From NCBI GenBank assembly GCA_030611265.1, contig JAUWQD010000008.1:1-64000 (forward strand): 64,000 bases of DNA. The letters run 5' to 3'. Within the stretch, counting starts at the first letter, position 1. Every line of letters starts with the position of its first letter. This DNA is from Methanosarcinaceae archaeon (GTDB lineage Archaea; Halobacteriota; Methanosarcinia; Methanosarcinales; Methanosarcinaceae). A model generated the notes under the pieces. That model did no database searches, was not told the DNA's origin, and saw only the letters and a program-made list of their open reading frames with translations. Both the position numbers and the translations under genes were made by a program. This document shows positions 53,657 to 63,623 of this stretch, piece after piece.

Positions 53657-55909
53657 TTAACTAATGTAATCTGTTGTGGAACCTATTCTATGTTCATCTG
53701 CACCTTCTTCTTGCGGTTCATAATCGTTAGCCGCATATCTTGCAAATGTCTCTGCACTTTGCTCATATAGGTTTAGCGCACTTCTCGATGTTGTGGGTTT
53801 AACACGCGACACTGCATGTTTGAAATGGTCTTTAGTCAGTTGTATTCCTTCCACCATCTTTAACATTTCCGCTTTATCTACATTGGGTTTGATCACCTCA
53901 CGCATTGCAAGCATAGCAGCCTCACGGCAGATCGCCTCGATATCTGCACCAACGTATCCATCGGTTATACCTGCAAGTTCGGACAATTTAACCTCATCCG
54001 CGATCGGTTTACCCTCAAGATGGATTGCAAATATCTTCTCGCGGCTTTCCTTATTTGGCACTGTGATGTAGATCAGCCGATCAAACCTGCCGGGGCGCAG
54101 GAGCGCGGGGTCGACCATGTCCGGTCGGTTGGTTGCGGCTACGATCACAACGTCCTTGAGTTCTTCGATCCCGTCCAGTTCAGTAAGTATCTGGCTGACA
54201 ACGCGCTCTGTGACATGCGAGTCGGAACTTGTACCGCGGTGCGGTGCGATCGAGTCGATCTCGTCAAAGAATATCACGGTCGGTGCAGCCTGTTTTGCCT
54301 TGCGGAATGTTTCCCGGACGGCACGCTCTGATTCACCCACGTACTTGCTCAACATTTCCGGCCCTTTTATGCTGATAAAGTTTGCTTCGCTCTCGCTTGC
54401 AACGGCTTTTGCGAGCATTGTTTTACCAGTGCCGGGTGGTCCGAATAGCATGATCCCGCGTGGGGGCTTGGTGTTGATGGCGCTGAACAGTTCAGGGTAC
54501 TTGAGCGGCCATTCAACTGCTTCGATAAGTTCCTGTTTAGACATATCCAGCCCGCCGATATCGTCCCACTTGACATGCGCCACTTCTACGAACACTTCAC
54601 GCATAGCCGAGGGTTCAATGTTCTTCAATGCTTCATCGAAATCCTCTTTTGTGACCTCTAGTTTGTCCATGACTTCTTGAGGGATCTCATCCTCAATGTT
54701 TATTGAGGGAAGCATTCTTCGAAGTGCATGCATTGCTGCTTCCTTACACAGCGATGAGAGGTCAGCACCTACAAATCCGTGCGTGATATCTGCAAGTTCT
54801 TCAAGGTCCAGATCATTTTCAAGCGGCATTCCGCGGGTGTGGACATGGAGAATCTGCAACCTTCCATTGCGGTCTGGGATGCCGATCTCGATCTCCCTGT
54901 CAAACCTGCCGCCGCGCCGCAGGGCTTCATCGATCGAATTCGGGCGGTTGGTTGCAGCGATAACGACAACCTCGCCTCTGGATTGCAATCCATCCATGAG
55001 TGAGAGCAGTTGTGCAACAACTCTGCGCTCAACTTCACCGGTAACTTCTCCGCGTTTTGGTGCGATCGAGTCGATCTCGTCGATGAATATGATCGATGGA
55101 GCATCACGTTGTGCTTCTTCAAACATCTCGCGCAGTTTCTCTTCACTTTCACCGTAGTATTTTGATACGATCTCCGGACCGCTGATGGATATAAAGTTCG
55201 CATCGGTCTCGGATGCAACCGCTTTTGCGATCATGGTCTTTCCTGTTCCGGGCGGTCCGTGCAGGAGAACTCCTTTTGGCGGCTCGACGCCGAGTTTCTG
55301 GAACAGTTCAGGATGACGCAGGGGTAGTTCGATCATCTCGCGCACAAGTCCGATCTCACGTTTGAGCCCGCCGATGTCTTCGTATGATAGGTGTTCGGTC
55401 GTTATGCCTTCTCCAACTGGTTTTTCCTTGAGCACGATCTCGGTGTTACGTGAAACAATAACAGGTCCGGAGGGGGTTGTTGACATGACAATGAACGATA
55501 GGGGGTTGTTGACGGTCTCAACGCGTATGTTTTGGCCGCGGTCTATCGGCCGTCCTTCAAGTATCCTCAGGATGTATCGCGTACCACCAACCAGTCTGAC
55601 CGGTTTTGTGGGTGCCAGTGTTATCCGTTTTGCTTCTTTTGCATCTACCTTTTTGATTTTCACTTTGTCATCCAGACCAACTTTGGCATTGTTGCGGATG
55701 TTACCATCAATTCGTATGATGCTTTTTCCTGAATCATCGGGATATCCGGGCCAGACGATGCCGTATGCTTTTTCTTTACTTTTGATTTCGATGATGTCAC
55801 CGCTTGCAACACCTACATTTTCCATCAAGTCTTTGTCAAGTCTGGCAATGCCCCTGCCAGCGTCCCGGTGGTATGCTTCGGCTACCCGTACAACAATTTC
55901 TCCACTCAT
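53657..55909 (-). CDS. Cdc48/VAT AAA+ ATPase, paralogue 2
   Basis: 750 residues with normal start. The N domain ([20 protein letters not shown]) is followed by D1 ([26 protein letters not shown]), D2 ([24 protein letters not shown], second-region-of-homology arginines) and an acidic tail ending [11 protein letters not shown]. It unfolds proteins for the proteasome. The ArsR-like gene overlaps its start (ATGA). It is closer in form to the archaeal VAT norm than the copy at 21418, and its regulation (with Hsp20) suggests a stress role. Confidence 0.94.
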   Translation of the reverse strand: MSGEIVVRVAEAYHRDAGRGIARLDKDLMENVGVASGDIIEIKSKEKAYGIVWPGYPDDSGKSIIRIDGNIRNNAKVGLDDKVKIKKVDAKEAKRITLAPTKPVRLVGGTRYILRILEGRPIDRGQNIRVETVNNPLSFIVMSTTPSGPVIVSRNTEIVLKEKPVGEGITTEHLSYEDIGGLKREIGLVREMIELPLRHPELFQKLGVEPPKGVLLHGPPGTGKTMIAKAVASETDANFISISGPEIVSKYYGESEEKLREMFEEAQRDAPSIIFIDEIDSIAPKRGEVTGEVERRVVAQLLSLMDGLQSRGEVVVIAATNRPNSIDEALRRGGRFDREIEIGIPDRNGRLQILHVHTRGMPLENDLDLEELADITHGFVGADLSSLCKEAAMHALRRMLPSINIEDEIPQEVMDKLEVTKEDFDEALKNIEPSAMREVFVEVAHVKWDDIGGLDMSKQELIEAVEWPLKYPELFSAINTKPPRGIMLFGPPGTGKTMLAKAVASESEANFISIKGPEMLSKYVGESERAVRETFRKAKQAAPTVIFFDEIDSIAPHRGTSSDSHVTERVVSQILTELDGIEELKDVVIVAATNRPDMVDPALLRPGRFDRLIYITVPNKESREKIFAIHLEGKPIADEVKLSELAGITDGYVGADIEAICREAAMLAMREVIKPNVDKAEMLKMVEGIQLTKDHFKHAVSRVKPTTSRSALNLYEQSAETFARYAANDYEPQEEGADEHRIGSTTDYIS

Positions 55910-56604
55910 TGTTTATCGCCTGTTTCATTTTCAGATTCAAGTATTTTCCAGTATCGTTGATTATCCCTTATCGTATATTCAATGAGCCCTCTTTTAGCCA
56001 TCGTTAATACTTGCGCACTGATGAGGCTCGGATGTATTGAAAAGTTGTAGGACAGCGATGCTATGCCATGTTCGTTTTTGAGCAGTGCATATAGTATCTC
56101 TGCCTGAAGAGGATTGTCTGCAACTTTATCTATCGCATCCATGCAGACGTCCATGAGTTCGGAATATTCGACTTGCAATTCCTGTTGTTTGCGTGCAAGT
56201 TCTTCTTGTTTGTTTTTCGTGTTCCGTATTTCGCGGTTCAGTTCTGCAAGTATTGATGCAGCGTGTGCTTTTTGCACTTCGATCGTTTCATCGTTATCTT
56301 GTTTTAAGTGACATCTTGTGTTAATTGGAGCCGTATGCACAGATACGGCATAAGAATGAGGTGATACTGCTACTTCAATGCGCATGTTGTCTGCGATATT
56401 GAAGTATTTGCGTCTTTGGTCATCCACGCGGCATTCTATGAGTCCTGTTTCCTCAAGCATGCCCAGATGATTTATAATTGCTTTTGGACCAACCCCGAGT
56501 CGTCCTGATATTTCACTGACATAACATGGGCGGTTGGACAGGAGTTGGAGGATCTTTCTCCTGTTCTCGTTGCCCAGTATGTCAAGCATTTGTGCTGATT
56601 CCAT
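55906..56604 (-). CDS. ArsR-type winged-helix regulator of the cdc48-hsp20 operon
   Basis: 232 residues from the ATG at 56604 (an upstream ATG adds 4). Residues 5-75 form a winged helix ([40 protein letters not shown]). About 125-155 is a coiled coil ([20 protein letters not shown]). The C-terminal part holds a second wHTH ([20 protein letters not shown]). Its stop overlaps the cdc48 ATG. Probably an autoregulated repressor for the stress operon, comparable in role to archaeal heat-shock regulators such as Phr; this is inference. Confidence 0.8.
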   Translation of the reverse strand: MESAQMLDILGNENRRKILQLLSNRPCYVSEISGRLGVGPKAIINHLGMLEETGLIECRVDDQRRKYFNIADNMRIEVAVSPHSYAVSVHTAPINTRCHLKQDNDETIEVQKAHAASILAELNREIRNTKNKQEELARKQQELQVEYSELMDVCMDAIDKVADNPLQAEILYALLKNEHGIASLSYNFSIHPSLISAQVLTMAKRGLIEYTIRDNQRYWKILESENETGDKQ

Positions 56605-56652
56605 ATTTTTCCTCAATTAACTTGTTACATGTCAGTCCGACTTTGTGGTGTT

Positions 56653-56780
56653 CCTTGGGGGAGGACCCAAGGTTAAACAAGTAAATCCAAGCGTTAGCAA
56701 GGGTTTATTTGTGAAGGGGGAAGATATACACAGAGAGTTAGTAACCAAGGAGGTATGTCATTTGGGTACTAACCTCTAGT
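56653..56780. repeat. Run of three stem-loops upstream of the stress operon
   Basis: CCTTGGG/CCCAAGG (56653-56672), CAAGTAAATCC/GGGTTTATTTG (56678-56711, built like hairpin 1 of the two-hairpin element) and GAGTTAGTAACC/GGTACTAACCTC (about 56735-56776). They lie 50-170 bp upstream of the operon start on the minus strand. They may be regulatory or repeat-derived. Confidence 0.45.
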
Positions 56781-56923
56781 TAGTGGTCATATTATATAAA
56801 ATAGTAGGTCGGATTGTGTTTGATTGATGCGGAGCAATTTGCGGGTGGCAAGTTGTTGTCATGGAAGTGGTGGGGCGATTATCAGTGTAAAATAAAATTT
56901 AATCCGTGCAAACCGACATGCAT

Positions 56924-56946
56924 GCAAGCAAGCAAGCAAGCAAGCA
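56924..56946. repeat. GCAA tetranucleotide microsatellite
   Basis: Five to six uninterrupted GCAA units. The surrounding region 56790-57249 has no gene; the promoter of the MFS gene is near 57200. Confidence 0.8.
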
Positions 56947-57249
56947 TGTGAAAATCAGATTTTCGCCTCAACACCAAACTTTTTGACAGTCTCGCCATAT
57001 AACAATAAATTTATAAAGAAAGCGATTTCAAGTATATTCTGGATGAAAATAAATTATTCGTAGTTGGTGATGATTAATTGAATAACAATTCAAATGAAGC
57101 GGTGATTTATAATATCATCAATAATCAATATCAAATAAGTGCATTGGATAAACACCAGTTAAGATATTATGGTTCATACGCGATTGTTAACACTCTTTAA
57201 TGGCGAATTTCTATTAATCTCTGAACACATCACATAAGAGTAAAATAAA

Positions 57250-58503
57250 ATGAAAAACAGCAGCATTCACAGTACAATGAAACCACAAGTGCCTGATGGT
57301 ATTAGCAGGGAACTATACATATTATCATTATCGCGATTTTTTGAGGACATGGGAACCGGGATGCTGGTTACCCTTATTCCGCTGTACATTGTTAATCTGC
57401 ATACATCGATTTTGCCGGATATTCCGCTTATTCTAAAAGCCGGTATTGTGATGACAGTTTTTGGTCTGTTCAATGCAATCGCACAACCTGTCATGGGCAA
57501 GTTGTCAGATAGACTTGACCGGAGAAAGCCTTTCATCATCTTTGGATTGGTCGGCTACACTGTTCTTTCGCTTATGTACGCACACGTTACAAGTTATGAG
57601 CAGTTGCTTGTTCTTAGGGTCATGCAGGGAATAACGGTTGGCGCAACCATACCTGCAATAATTGCGATGGTGACGCACCTGTCCACTCCGGCTACAAGAG
57701 GCAAGGCTGTTGGCATATATTCTACAATTCGTGGATTGGGTTTTGGTCTGGGTCCGGTTCTTGGCGGTGCAGTTGCAACGTATTATAGCTTTAATACCGC
57801 TTTTTACCTGTGTGCCGCTTTTGGTCTTGTGAGTTTCATATTGGTCAATCTTCTTGTTAAAGAGACACACAGCACTTGTGTTGAGAAGGTTGTGGATGAA
57901 GATGTTAAGAGTGGTAAAGGGTCGATACTTGTCCTTGCAGGTGCTATGTTCATGATGATGGTCGGTATCATGATGATCGTTGCACTCCTGCCTGAATATG
58001 AAATTCGACTCGAGGCATCGGAATTTTCGTTGGGGGTAGCGTTATCTGCATATATGCTTGCTCGTTTGATATTTCAAACACCGATCGGTGCATTGTCAGA
58101 TAAGATAGGCAGGAAAAAGTTGATCGTCGGGGGCTTGATATTAAGCGCCCCTCTTGTGATTGGTACCGGTTATGTGACAAGTATCGAACAGTTGATACTG
58201 CTTCGTGCGTTGCAGGGATTCACGATCGCAGCCATCGACACTCCTGTAATTGCACTGGCGGGCGACTTGTCGGGTGGAGCGATGGTCGGCTCAAAATTGA
58301 GTATGATCACTACAGCCTATGCAGGCGGGATGGCAATAGGTCCTATATTTGGCGGACTGCTTGCAGGATATGTTACTTTTGAGACACCGTTCTATGTCTG
58401 TGCGGCTCTGATGGTGGTTGCTGCTGCAATTGTATGGAAGAAGGTGGATGAACCTGCACATCACAAGGATATTGCGGATTTTGAATGCGGTGAGATCGTT
58501 TGA
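57250..58503 (+). CDS. Major facilitator superfamily transporter (intact copy)
   Basis: 417 residues, 12 transmembrane helices. GKLSDRLDRRKPF (loop 2-3 motif A) and GALSDKIGRKKLIVGG (its repeat in the second half) mark an MFS exporter or permease. The substrate is unknown; multidrug-type exporters have similar motifs. The ATG at 57250 has no strong Shine-Dalgarno. A partial, broken copy is at 46642. Its stop abuts the convergent deoxyribosyltransferase stop with no spacer. Confidence 0.9.
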   Translation: MKNSSIHSTMKPQVPDGISRELYILSLSRFFEDMGTGMLVTLIPLYIVNLHTSILPDIPLILKAGIVMTVFGLFNAIAQPVMGKLSDRLDRRKPFIIFGLVGYTVLSLMYAHVTSYEQLLVLRVMQGITVGATIPAIIAMVTHLSTPATRGKAVGIYSTIRGLGFGLGPVLGGAVATYYSFNTAFYLCAAFGLVSFILVNLLVKETHSTCVEKVVDEDVKSGKGSILVLAGAMFMMMVGIMMIVALLPEYEIRLEASEFSLGVALSAYMLARLIFQTPIGALSDKIGRKKLIVGGLILSAPLVIGTGYVTSIEQLILLRALQGFTIAAIDTPVIALAGDLSGGAMVGSKLSMITTAYAGGMAIGPIFGGLLAGYVTFETPFYVCAALMVVAAAIVWKKVDEPAHHKDIADFECGEIV

Positions 58504-58932
58504 TCAACGATGCTGTTCAAGGGCATCCATGAGTCCGCTAACATCGGTTGCGAGTGCGTCTACCGATACTTCTACCATGAGATTCACGATACCTTCTGAG
58601 CCGAGTGTCCTGAAATCTGTTTTGAGGGCAAGGACTGTTTTGTTGTTGGCAAACGCATAACCAAGTTCCCACGCAGTGCCGGAGTCAACGTCGCTGCCTC
58701 CGTCAAGGATTGCAACGATGAGGTTGGAATTGTCAATCGCTTTATGATTTTTATTGAAAATGTAACTCTGTTTTTCATCATGCCGCATGTCTATGGTGTC
58801 ATTGGAATCTTCCTGTGGCAGGAACACAGAGAAACCGCGTTCAACAATTTGGTCGCGAAGTTTGCGGTTAAATTCCTGTTCCGCCTCCGAGAATAGAGGT
58901 GCGGCGAGGTAAATTGTTTTTTTTCCGGTCAT
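58504..58932 (-). CDS. Nucleoside 2-deoxyribosyltransferase family
   Basis: 142 residues. KTIYLAAPLFSEAEQEFNRK, VAILDGGSDVDSGTAWELGY (catalytic Glu in 'GTAWELG') are the family motifs. It cleaves or transfers deoxyribose between bases, or hydrolyses deoxynucleoside monophosphates. It ends directly against the MFS gene. Confidence 0.88.
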   Translation of the reverse strand: MTGKKTIYLAAPLFSEAEQEFNRKLRDQIVERGFSVFLPQEDSNDTIDMRHDEKQSYIFNKNHKAIDNSNLIVAILDGGSDVDSGTAWELGYAFANNKTVLALKTDFRTLGSEGIVNLMVEVSVDALATDVSGLMDALEQHR

Positions 58933-58950
58933 TTTTTTATATCACCTGTT

Positions 58951-59192
58951 TTGTTTTGGCAATATAATGACGTTTTACTTAATAATGCTAATCCGAGTAG
59001 GTTGAAAGTAATAGTCATATCCAATCTTTGTAGCCAATTTAACTTTATCACCGATTTTCGTCAGCCGTTTATGTTTCACCAAAAAATCCACCAATTATAT
59101 TTTGATGTTGTTCAGACCATTGTTCAATTATGTGACATAAACACTTGGTCAAACGTTGCGACGGCACCACAACCGCAGCAGAGCTGCGTTAT
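58951..59192. other. Non-coding stretch before the group II intron copies
   Basis: Some weak reading on the minus strand (CHIIEQWSEQHQNIIGGFFG near 59060-59130, then stop) might be the end of a lost gene into which the intron inserted. No family was recognised. Confidence 0.25.
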
Positions 59193-59431
59193 GACAAGAA
59201 GTTATATCACAAATTGCCTCACGGCTACCCCCTTCATTCGGGGTAATACTACTGTGGGATGCGTCAATGGTAACGTTGGGGTGTTAAGTTCACAGGATAA
59301 CGTGAAAAAACCCGAAAGTCCAATTCGGTTTAACTGCAAGGATAAGGAAACTATGAAGAGTGTAATGCGAACCATCGTAAGAATCGTGACTGCGAATAAG
59401 CGTAACTGGACTGCCACGCTTAAACCACTGT
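59193..59431 (+). mobile_element. Truncated 5' copy of a group II intron, with its 5' exon
   Basis: A 27-bp exon-like segment (59193-59219, starts GACAAGAAGTTATATCAC) is followed by about 210 bp that match the first part of the intact-looking copy at 59461: CTACCCCCTTCATTCGGGGT, GTCAATGGTAACGTTGGGGT, TCACAGGATAACGTG, GCGAATAAGCG. It ends at 59431 where the exon-like segment begins again. Its first bases are decayed (CGGCTAC for GTGCTAC). Confidence 0.7.
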
Positions 59432-59460
59432 GACAAGAAGTTACATCATAAATTGCCTTT

Positions 59461-60148
59461 GTGCTACTCCATCTATTTGGGGTAATCCTACTATGATATG
59501 CGTTGGTGGTAACGCCAAGGTGTAGAGCTCATAGGACAATATGGAAATGTTGGAAGTCTGATCCATCCAATCTGTTAGGATAAGAATACCATGAAGAAAC
59601 ACATGTTGAATCACCGTAAGAGTCGTTAGCGTGAATAAGCGAAATGAGACTGATACGCTTAACCAAAAGGCACAAAATCGGGTTATAATGGCTTGGTTAA
59701 CATTATAATAAATGGACAAATGGTTTTTGGCTTATAGGTGGCTTCTAAAGTATTCAAGATTATTTATGATGTAGAACTTAGTAAGCCCTATGCATTCCCT
59801 CAAGGTAGGAATCTAGCAATAGACAACAATGATGCAGAGGGAAAAGCAAAGGTCAATTTGTAATGAATTGAATCGAAGTTCAAAATTTGCCTTAGTCTGA
59901 AAGGATGCTAACTTACTCTACGGTGTTCTATTGTATGAACGGAGGTATGACCTATGAATGTAAGAAAGTCAACATATCTTCAAACAAAGCGACGATTGCA
60001 TAAAATATTGTAGTTGAAAAAAAAACTAATGCCACTGAATTAATAAACTGCTGCCCGAAAGGGTTATGAAAGGCTTGAGCCGTATGCGGTGAAAGTTGCA
60101 TGTACGGTTCTTAGAAGAGGGAGAGCGAGTAATCGCTCTTCTTTATTC
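59461..60148 (+). mobile_element. Group II intron without intact reverse transcriptase
   Basis: The 5' end GTGCTACTCCATC follows a copy of the 27-bp exon segment (59432-59458). Domain I signatures run to about 59660. Domain V is complete and exact in length at 60077-60110 (GAGCCGTATGCGG tgaa ... TACGGTTC, 34 nt), followed by a domain VI stem (GAGAGCGA gtaa TCGCTCTTC) ending near 60148. A reverse transcriptase start survives at 59954 (GGAGGTATGACCT ATG; MNVRKSTYLQTKRRLHKIL, stop at 60013). The rest of that gene is deleted, so the element cannot move by itself. Confidence 0.82.
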
Positions 60149-60203
60149 TGCGGGAATGGTGATTAAGATAAAATGAGAAAGAAATTGTGCAATAAACACA
60201 ATC

Positions 60204-61001
60204 TCATCTCAATTCAATAGTACCTTGTGGGCACTTTTCAACACAGGCACCGCATCCTGTGCACTTCTCCTGATCGATCTCTGCCAGAAACTTAGTGACC
60301 GTTATAGCTTCCTCAGGACAGGCTTTTACACACAATTTACAACCGATACACCCAATTGTGCATGCTGCCTTAACGGCTTTACCTTTGTCATGAGAGCGAC
60401 ATTGTACATGCACCTTTTCAGACGCTGTTGCAAGCACAAGTATATCGTTTGGGCATGCATCCACACATAAGCCGCAGCTTTTGCAGAGGTGAGGATTGAG
60501 TTCAGGGAGCCGTTTATCATTAATTATGAGAGCACTAAACGGACATACCCGTACACATGTGCCCCGGCCCATACAGCCGAAACTGCATCCTTTCTCACCA
60601 TCGGAGAGCATCATCACTGCATTACAATCTTCTATGCCTTCGTAATCGAACCTATCCACGCAGTTCACACCGCCGTTGCAGCGCGCATACGGATACGCCT
60701 TTTCTGACTCAGAGACATCCTGACCCATAATACCGCCAATCGCTTTTACTGCACCAAAACCACCTACCGGACATCCGTCGATCGGTGCATTCTCATTGAC
60801 AACTTTATCTGCAAAATCAGCACATCCTGCAAAACCGCACGCACCGCAATTTGCACCAGGCAGGACCTCCACCACCTCTTCAACCAGGGGATTGGCTTCC
60901 ACCTTGAATATCTTGGATGCTGCCATCAACATGACTCCTACAGTAAGTCCAAGACCTCCTAAAACTGCCATTGATTGTATAATTAAAGTATCAGCAGTCA
61001 T
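60204..61001 (-). CDS. rnfB: Rnf complex subunit B (Fe-S electron-transfer protein)
   Basis: 265 residues. One N-terminal transmembrane helix (MAVLGGLGLTVGVMLMAASK) is followed by a [4Fe-4S] motif CGACGFAGCADFADKV, then several ferredoxin-type CxxCxxCxxxCP sets in the C-terminal half (CMGRGTCVRVCP, CKSCGLCVDACP, CIGCKLCVKACP, CTGCGACVEKCP). It takes electrons from ferredoxin into the membrane complex. Last gene of the operon; its start overlaps rnfA (ATGA). The group II intron ends about 55 bp beyond its stop. Confidence 0.95.
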   Translation of the reverse strand: MTADTLIIQSMAVLGGLGLTVGVMLMAASKIFKVEANPLVEEVVEVLPGANCGACGFAGCADFADKVVNENAPIDGCPVGGFGAVKAIGGIMGQDVSESEKAYPYARCNGGVNCVDRFDYEGIEDCNAVMMLSDGEKGCSFGCMGRGTCVRVCPFSALIINDKRLPELNPHLCKSCGLCVDACPNDILVLATASEKVHVQCRSHDKGKAVKAACTIGCIGCKLCVKACPEEAITVTKFLAEIDQEKCTGCGACVEKCPQGTIELR

Positions 61002-61585
61002 AGGGGAATCACCTTGAAATAGTTAACAAAAGCCATTGACAACATCGTTGCGACCAGAAACGCATGTGGAAGTCCCTGTATGGCACCCGGGACATTGACA
61101 TATTCTGCTCGTTCCCGGATCGATGCCATCATCAACATAGCGATCATATAACCAAGACCGGCTGCTATAGCGAATACAACACTGTATATAAACGGATATT
61201 CGTTCATCACATTCAGCATTACAACTCCCAGTACCGCACAGTTCGTTGTGATCAGGGGCAGGAATATTCCCAGTGACCGGTACAGTGGTGTTACGTGTTT
61301 CCTGAGTACGAACTCCACCAGCTGCACAAGAGACGCGATTACCACAATGAAGCAGATGAGGGTTAAGAATTCAAGCTTCAAAGGAACCAGAATAAAAGTA
61401 TAAATCGCAAATGATGCAACCGCCGCCATGGTCATAACAAATATGACCGCTCCTGACATCCCGGTTGCACTCTTTAGATCCTTTGTAACACCAACGAATG
61501 AACACAGGCCAAGGAATTGTATCAAAAGGAAGTTCTTAACAAACACACCATTGATCAATACTGCCAATAAGGATTCTTCTACCAC
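60998..61585 (-). CDS. rnfA: Rnf complex subunit A (membrane)
   Basis: 195 residues, six transmembrane helices. LINGVFVKNFLLIQFLGLCS FVG region near the start is typical, with the conserved membrane cysteines (GLCS; NCAVLG) that hold the intramembrane [2Fe-2S] between RnfA and RnfE. The GTG at 61585 (VEESLLAVL) with GAGGTGATT upstream is preferred over a TTG six codons earlier. It follows the rnfE stop directly (TAAAGTG). Confidence 0.93.
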   Translation of the reverse strand: MVEESLLAVLINGVFVKNFLLIQFLGLCSFVGVTKDLKSATGMSGAVIFVMTMAAVASFAIYTFILVPLKLEFLTLICFIVVIASLVQLVEFVLRKHVTPLYRSLGIFLPLITTNCAVLGVVMLNVMNEYPFIYSVVFAIAAGLGYMIAMLMMASIRERAEYVNVPGAIQGLPHAFLVATMLSMAFVNYFKVIPL

Positions 61586-61586
61586 T

Positions 61587-62201
61587 TTAATCACCTCTTG
61601 CAAGTTTCTTTGCTTTGCGGTAATTTACAATCGCCATCAATATTGCTATTGTCAAAAATGCACCAGGTGGCATTATCATAAAGGTTGCAGGATTTATTGG
61701 AACAGTTATCAATGTATGCCCGAATGGCGCGATTGCACCGGTTCCGAGAAGTTCCCTGATACCACCCATGAGCACCAGCACAAGTAAGAATCCTGTAGCA
61801 CTGCCAAGTGCATCAATTAATGAATAAAAGACATTGTTCTTGTTCGCATAAGCTTCAGCACGTCCGATAATGATGCAGTTGACCACTATCAACGGAATGA
61901 ACACGCCCAGCTGCGTGTACATATCAGGCGTAAATGCTTCCATTGACATATCAACAATTGTCACAAACGTAGCTATTATTATAATAAATATCGGAAGTCT
62001 GACCGCTGCCGGTATCTGTTTTCGAAGTGCTGAAACTATCATATTCGAACAGATCAGTACAAACGCAGCACCTGCTGCCATCCCTATGCCATTTTCAACT
62101 GATGTTGTAACTGCCAGTAATGGACACAGACCCAGTACAAGTCCGAATACAGGATTGTCTGTCGTAATCCCACGTATATATTCGTCTACTATTTTACTCA
62201 T
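61587..62201 (-). CDS. rnfE: Rnf complex subunit E (membrane)
   Basis: 204 residues, six transmembrane helices, homologous to RnfA. GLVLGLCPLLAVTTSVENGI and VNCIIIGRAEAYANKNNV carry the matching cysteines. With RnfA it forms the Na+/electron-coupling core. 4 bp after rnfG. Confidence 0.94.
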   Translation of the reverse strand: MSKIVDEYIRGITTDNPVFGLVLGLCPLLAVTTSVENGIGMAAGAAFVLICSNMIVSALRKQIPAAVRLPIFIIIIATFVTIVDMSMEAFTPDMYTQLGVFIPLIVVNCIIIGRAEAYANKNNVFYSLIDALGSATGFLLVLVLMGGIRELLGTGAIAPFGHTLITVPINPATFMIMPPGAFLTIAILMAIVNYRKAKKLARGD

Positions 62202-62205
62202 AAGA

Positions 62206-62772
62206 TCACACCTGCTTCTTTAAATCATCAACCTGTCCACGCAATGCATCTATCACAGCCTGTGACGAGATTGTAGCACCGGTGATAGTATTAATCTTTC
62301 CACCATCGCTGGTAAGCATTAGATTTTCCATTCCCACGTCCTTAAACTGGTTCGTGAATTCGATATCAACAATCTTTGCACCCAGCCCGGGTGTTTCGGA
62401 ATGCTTCATAATCGTTATTCCGGTTATTCTGGTGAATTGCGCATCCACTCCTCCTGCAACCTGTATCATCCCCTGGGATCCAACCTGATCCCTGAAAAAC
62501 GCATATCCAACTGTGTTACCGGACGCATCCAGTGCACGGTAATACAGTATTTCCAGATCACCTTCTTCATTGATCACCTGATTCCCATACACGCTTTCAA
62601 AATCCACTGCTTCCGGAACAATCTTTAATAAAGCTTCCTTCTGTGCAATATCATAGTTCTTTTTCAACTGCTCCTGTGTCGGACCGTAAGTCACACCTAA
62701 TAAAGCAGCCGCAATGACTGAGATCAGCACCATTTTTCCAATAATAACTACGATATTTTCGTCCTTACTCAT
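62206..62772 (-). CDS. rnfG: Rnf complex subunit G (covalent FMN)
   Basis: 188 residues with an N-terminal transmembrane helix (IIGKMVLISVIAAALLGV) and an extracytoplasmic FMN-binding domain. The flavinylation motif is in INTITGATISSQAVIDAL (Thr of TGAT). HSETPGLGAKIVDIEF is the conserved surrounding region. FMN attachment normally needs ApbE, not seen here. Its ATG overlaps rnfD by 4 bases. Confidence 0.93.
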   Translation of the reverse strand: MSKDENIVVIIGKMVLISVIAAALLGVTYGPTQEQLKKNYDIAQKEALLKIVPEAVDFESVYGNQVINEEGDLEILYYRALDASGNTVGYAFFRDQVGSQGMIQVAGGVDAQFTRITGITIMKHSETPGLGAKIVDIEFTNQFKDVGMENLMLTSDGGKINTITGATISSQAVIDALRGQVDDLKKQV

Positions 62773-63623
62773 TTGCCATCACCTCCGAAAGGCTTTGGCA
62801 ATGTCTTAATTTCAATATACGGTGCAATGCAGTTTGCAAGCATGAGTGCGTAGAACGTCCCTGTCACATAACTTGCATAATATCCATACAGAACTGTCAG
62901 GACACCGCAGACGATTCCATAAATAATACGTCCTTTTTTAGTAATCGGTATCGTTGCAGAATCAGTTGCAATAAACAACACCCCGAACAGGTAAGCACCT
63001 GTGATCACATAGGAAAGATCATCCTTTAACAAAAAGACCAGCAGCAATGTTGTTATAAGATAACTGAGTGGTACTCTCCATTCAATATATCTCATTAATA
63101 TAAGTACAACACCACCAATCAATGCAATCGGAGACACACCAACCAAAAACCCCGCTCCATTTTCCAGAATAAGATCAGTTAATGCTATAATATGAGGTGT
63201 TGACTTCGTGGTCATAATTGATGTCCATGAAAGATTCAGGAATACCCACGATACCAAAACCGGATTGAACATATAAGAACCAATGCCTCCATATGCATGT
63301 TTCACTATCGCGATAGCAAAGAACGAGCCTATAACCGCGATCCAGATCGGGGCATCATACGGAAGGACCAGTGCAAGCATCAATCCTATCAAAACTGCAT
63401 GTCCATCAGCTATAGTAATTTCCTGATTGAACACTTTTTGGATCCCGGCTTCAGTTGCAACTGCTGTTATTACGCTTGCAAGAAGTATTCCAAGTGCGGG
63501 GAATCCAAAGAAATAAATGGCAACCAGACTCACCGGTACAAGAGCAAGTACTTTGCCCCACATTATCTTATTAACAGTTATGCCTTTTACCTTATGGGGT
63601 GGAGCTGAAATCGTCAGGGTCAT
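62769..63623 (-). CDS. rnfD: Rnf complex subunit D (membrane, FMN)
   Basis: 284 residues, about 8-10 transmembrane helices. GGIGSYMFNPVLVSWVFLNL and FGVLFIATDSATIPITKKGR (the site of covalent FMN is the Thr in 'TDSAT') are typical. It forms the Na+ pathway together with RnfG. Directly follows rnfC. Confidence 0.94.
   Translation of the reverse strand: MTLTISAPPHKVKGITVNKIMWGKVLALVPVSLVAIYFFGFPALGILLASVITAVATEAGIQKVFNQEITIADGHAVLIGLMLALVLPYDAPIWIAVIGSFFAIAIVKHAYGGIGSYMFNPVLVSWVFLNLSWTSIMTTKSTPHIIALTDLILENGAGFLVGVSPIALIGGVVLILMRYIEWRVPLSYLITTLLLVFLLKDDLSYVITGAYLFGVLFIATDSATIPITKKGRIIYGIVCGVLTVLYGYYASYVTGTFYALMLANCIAPYIEIKTLPKPFGGDGK

Noticed and set aside
58951-59433. A 160-residue plus-strand protein
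   Set aside because: It runs across the truncated group II intron and its exon-like segment; its composition is not protein-like.
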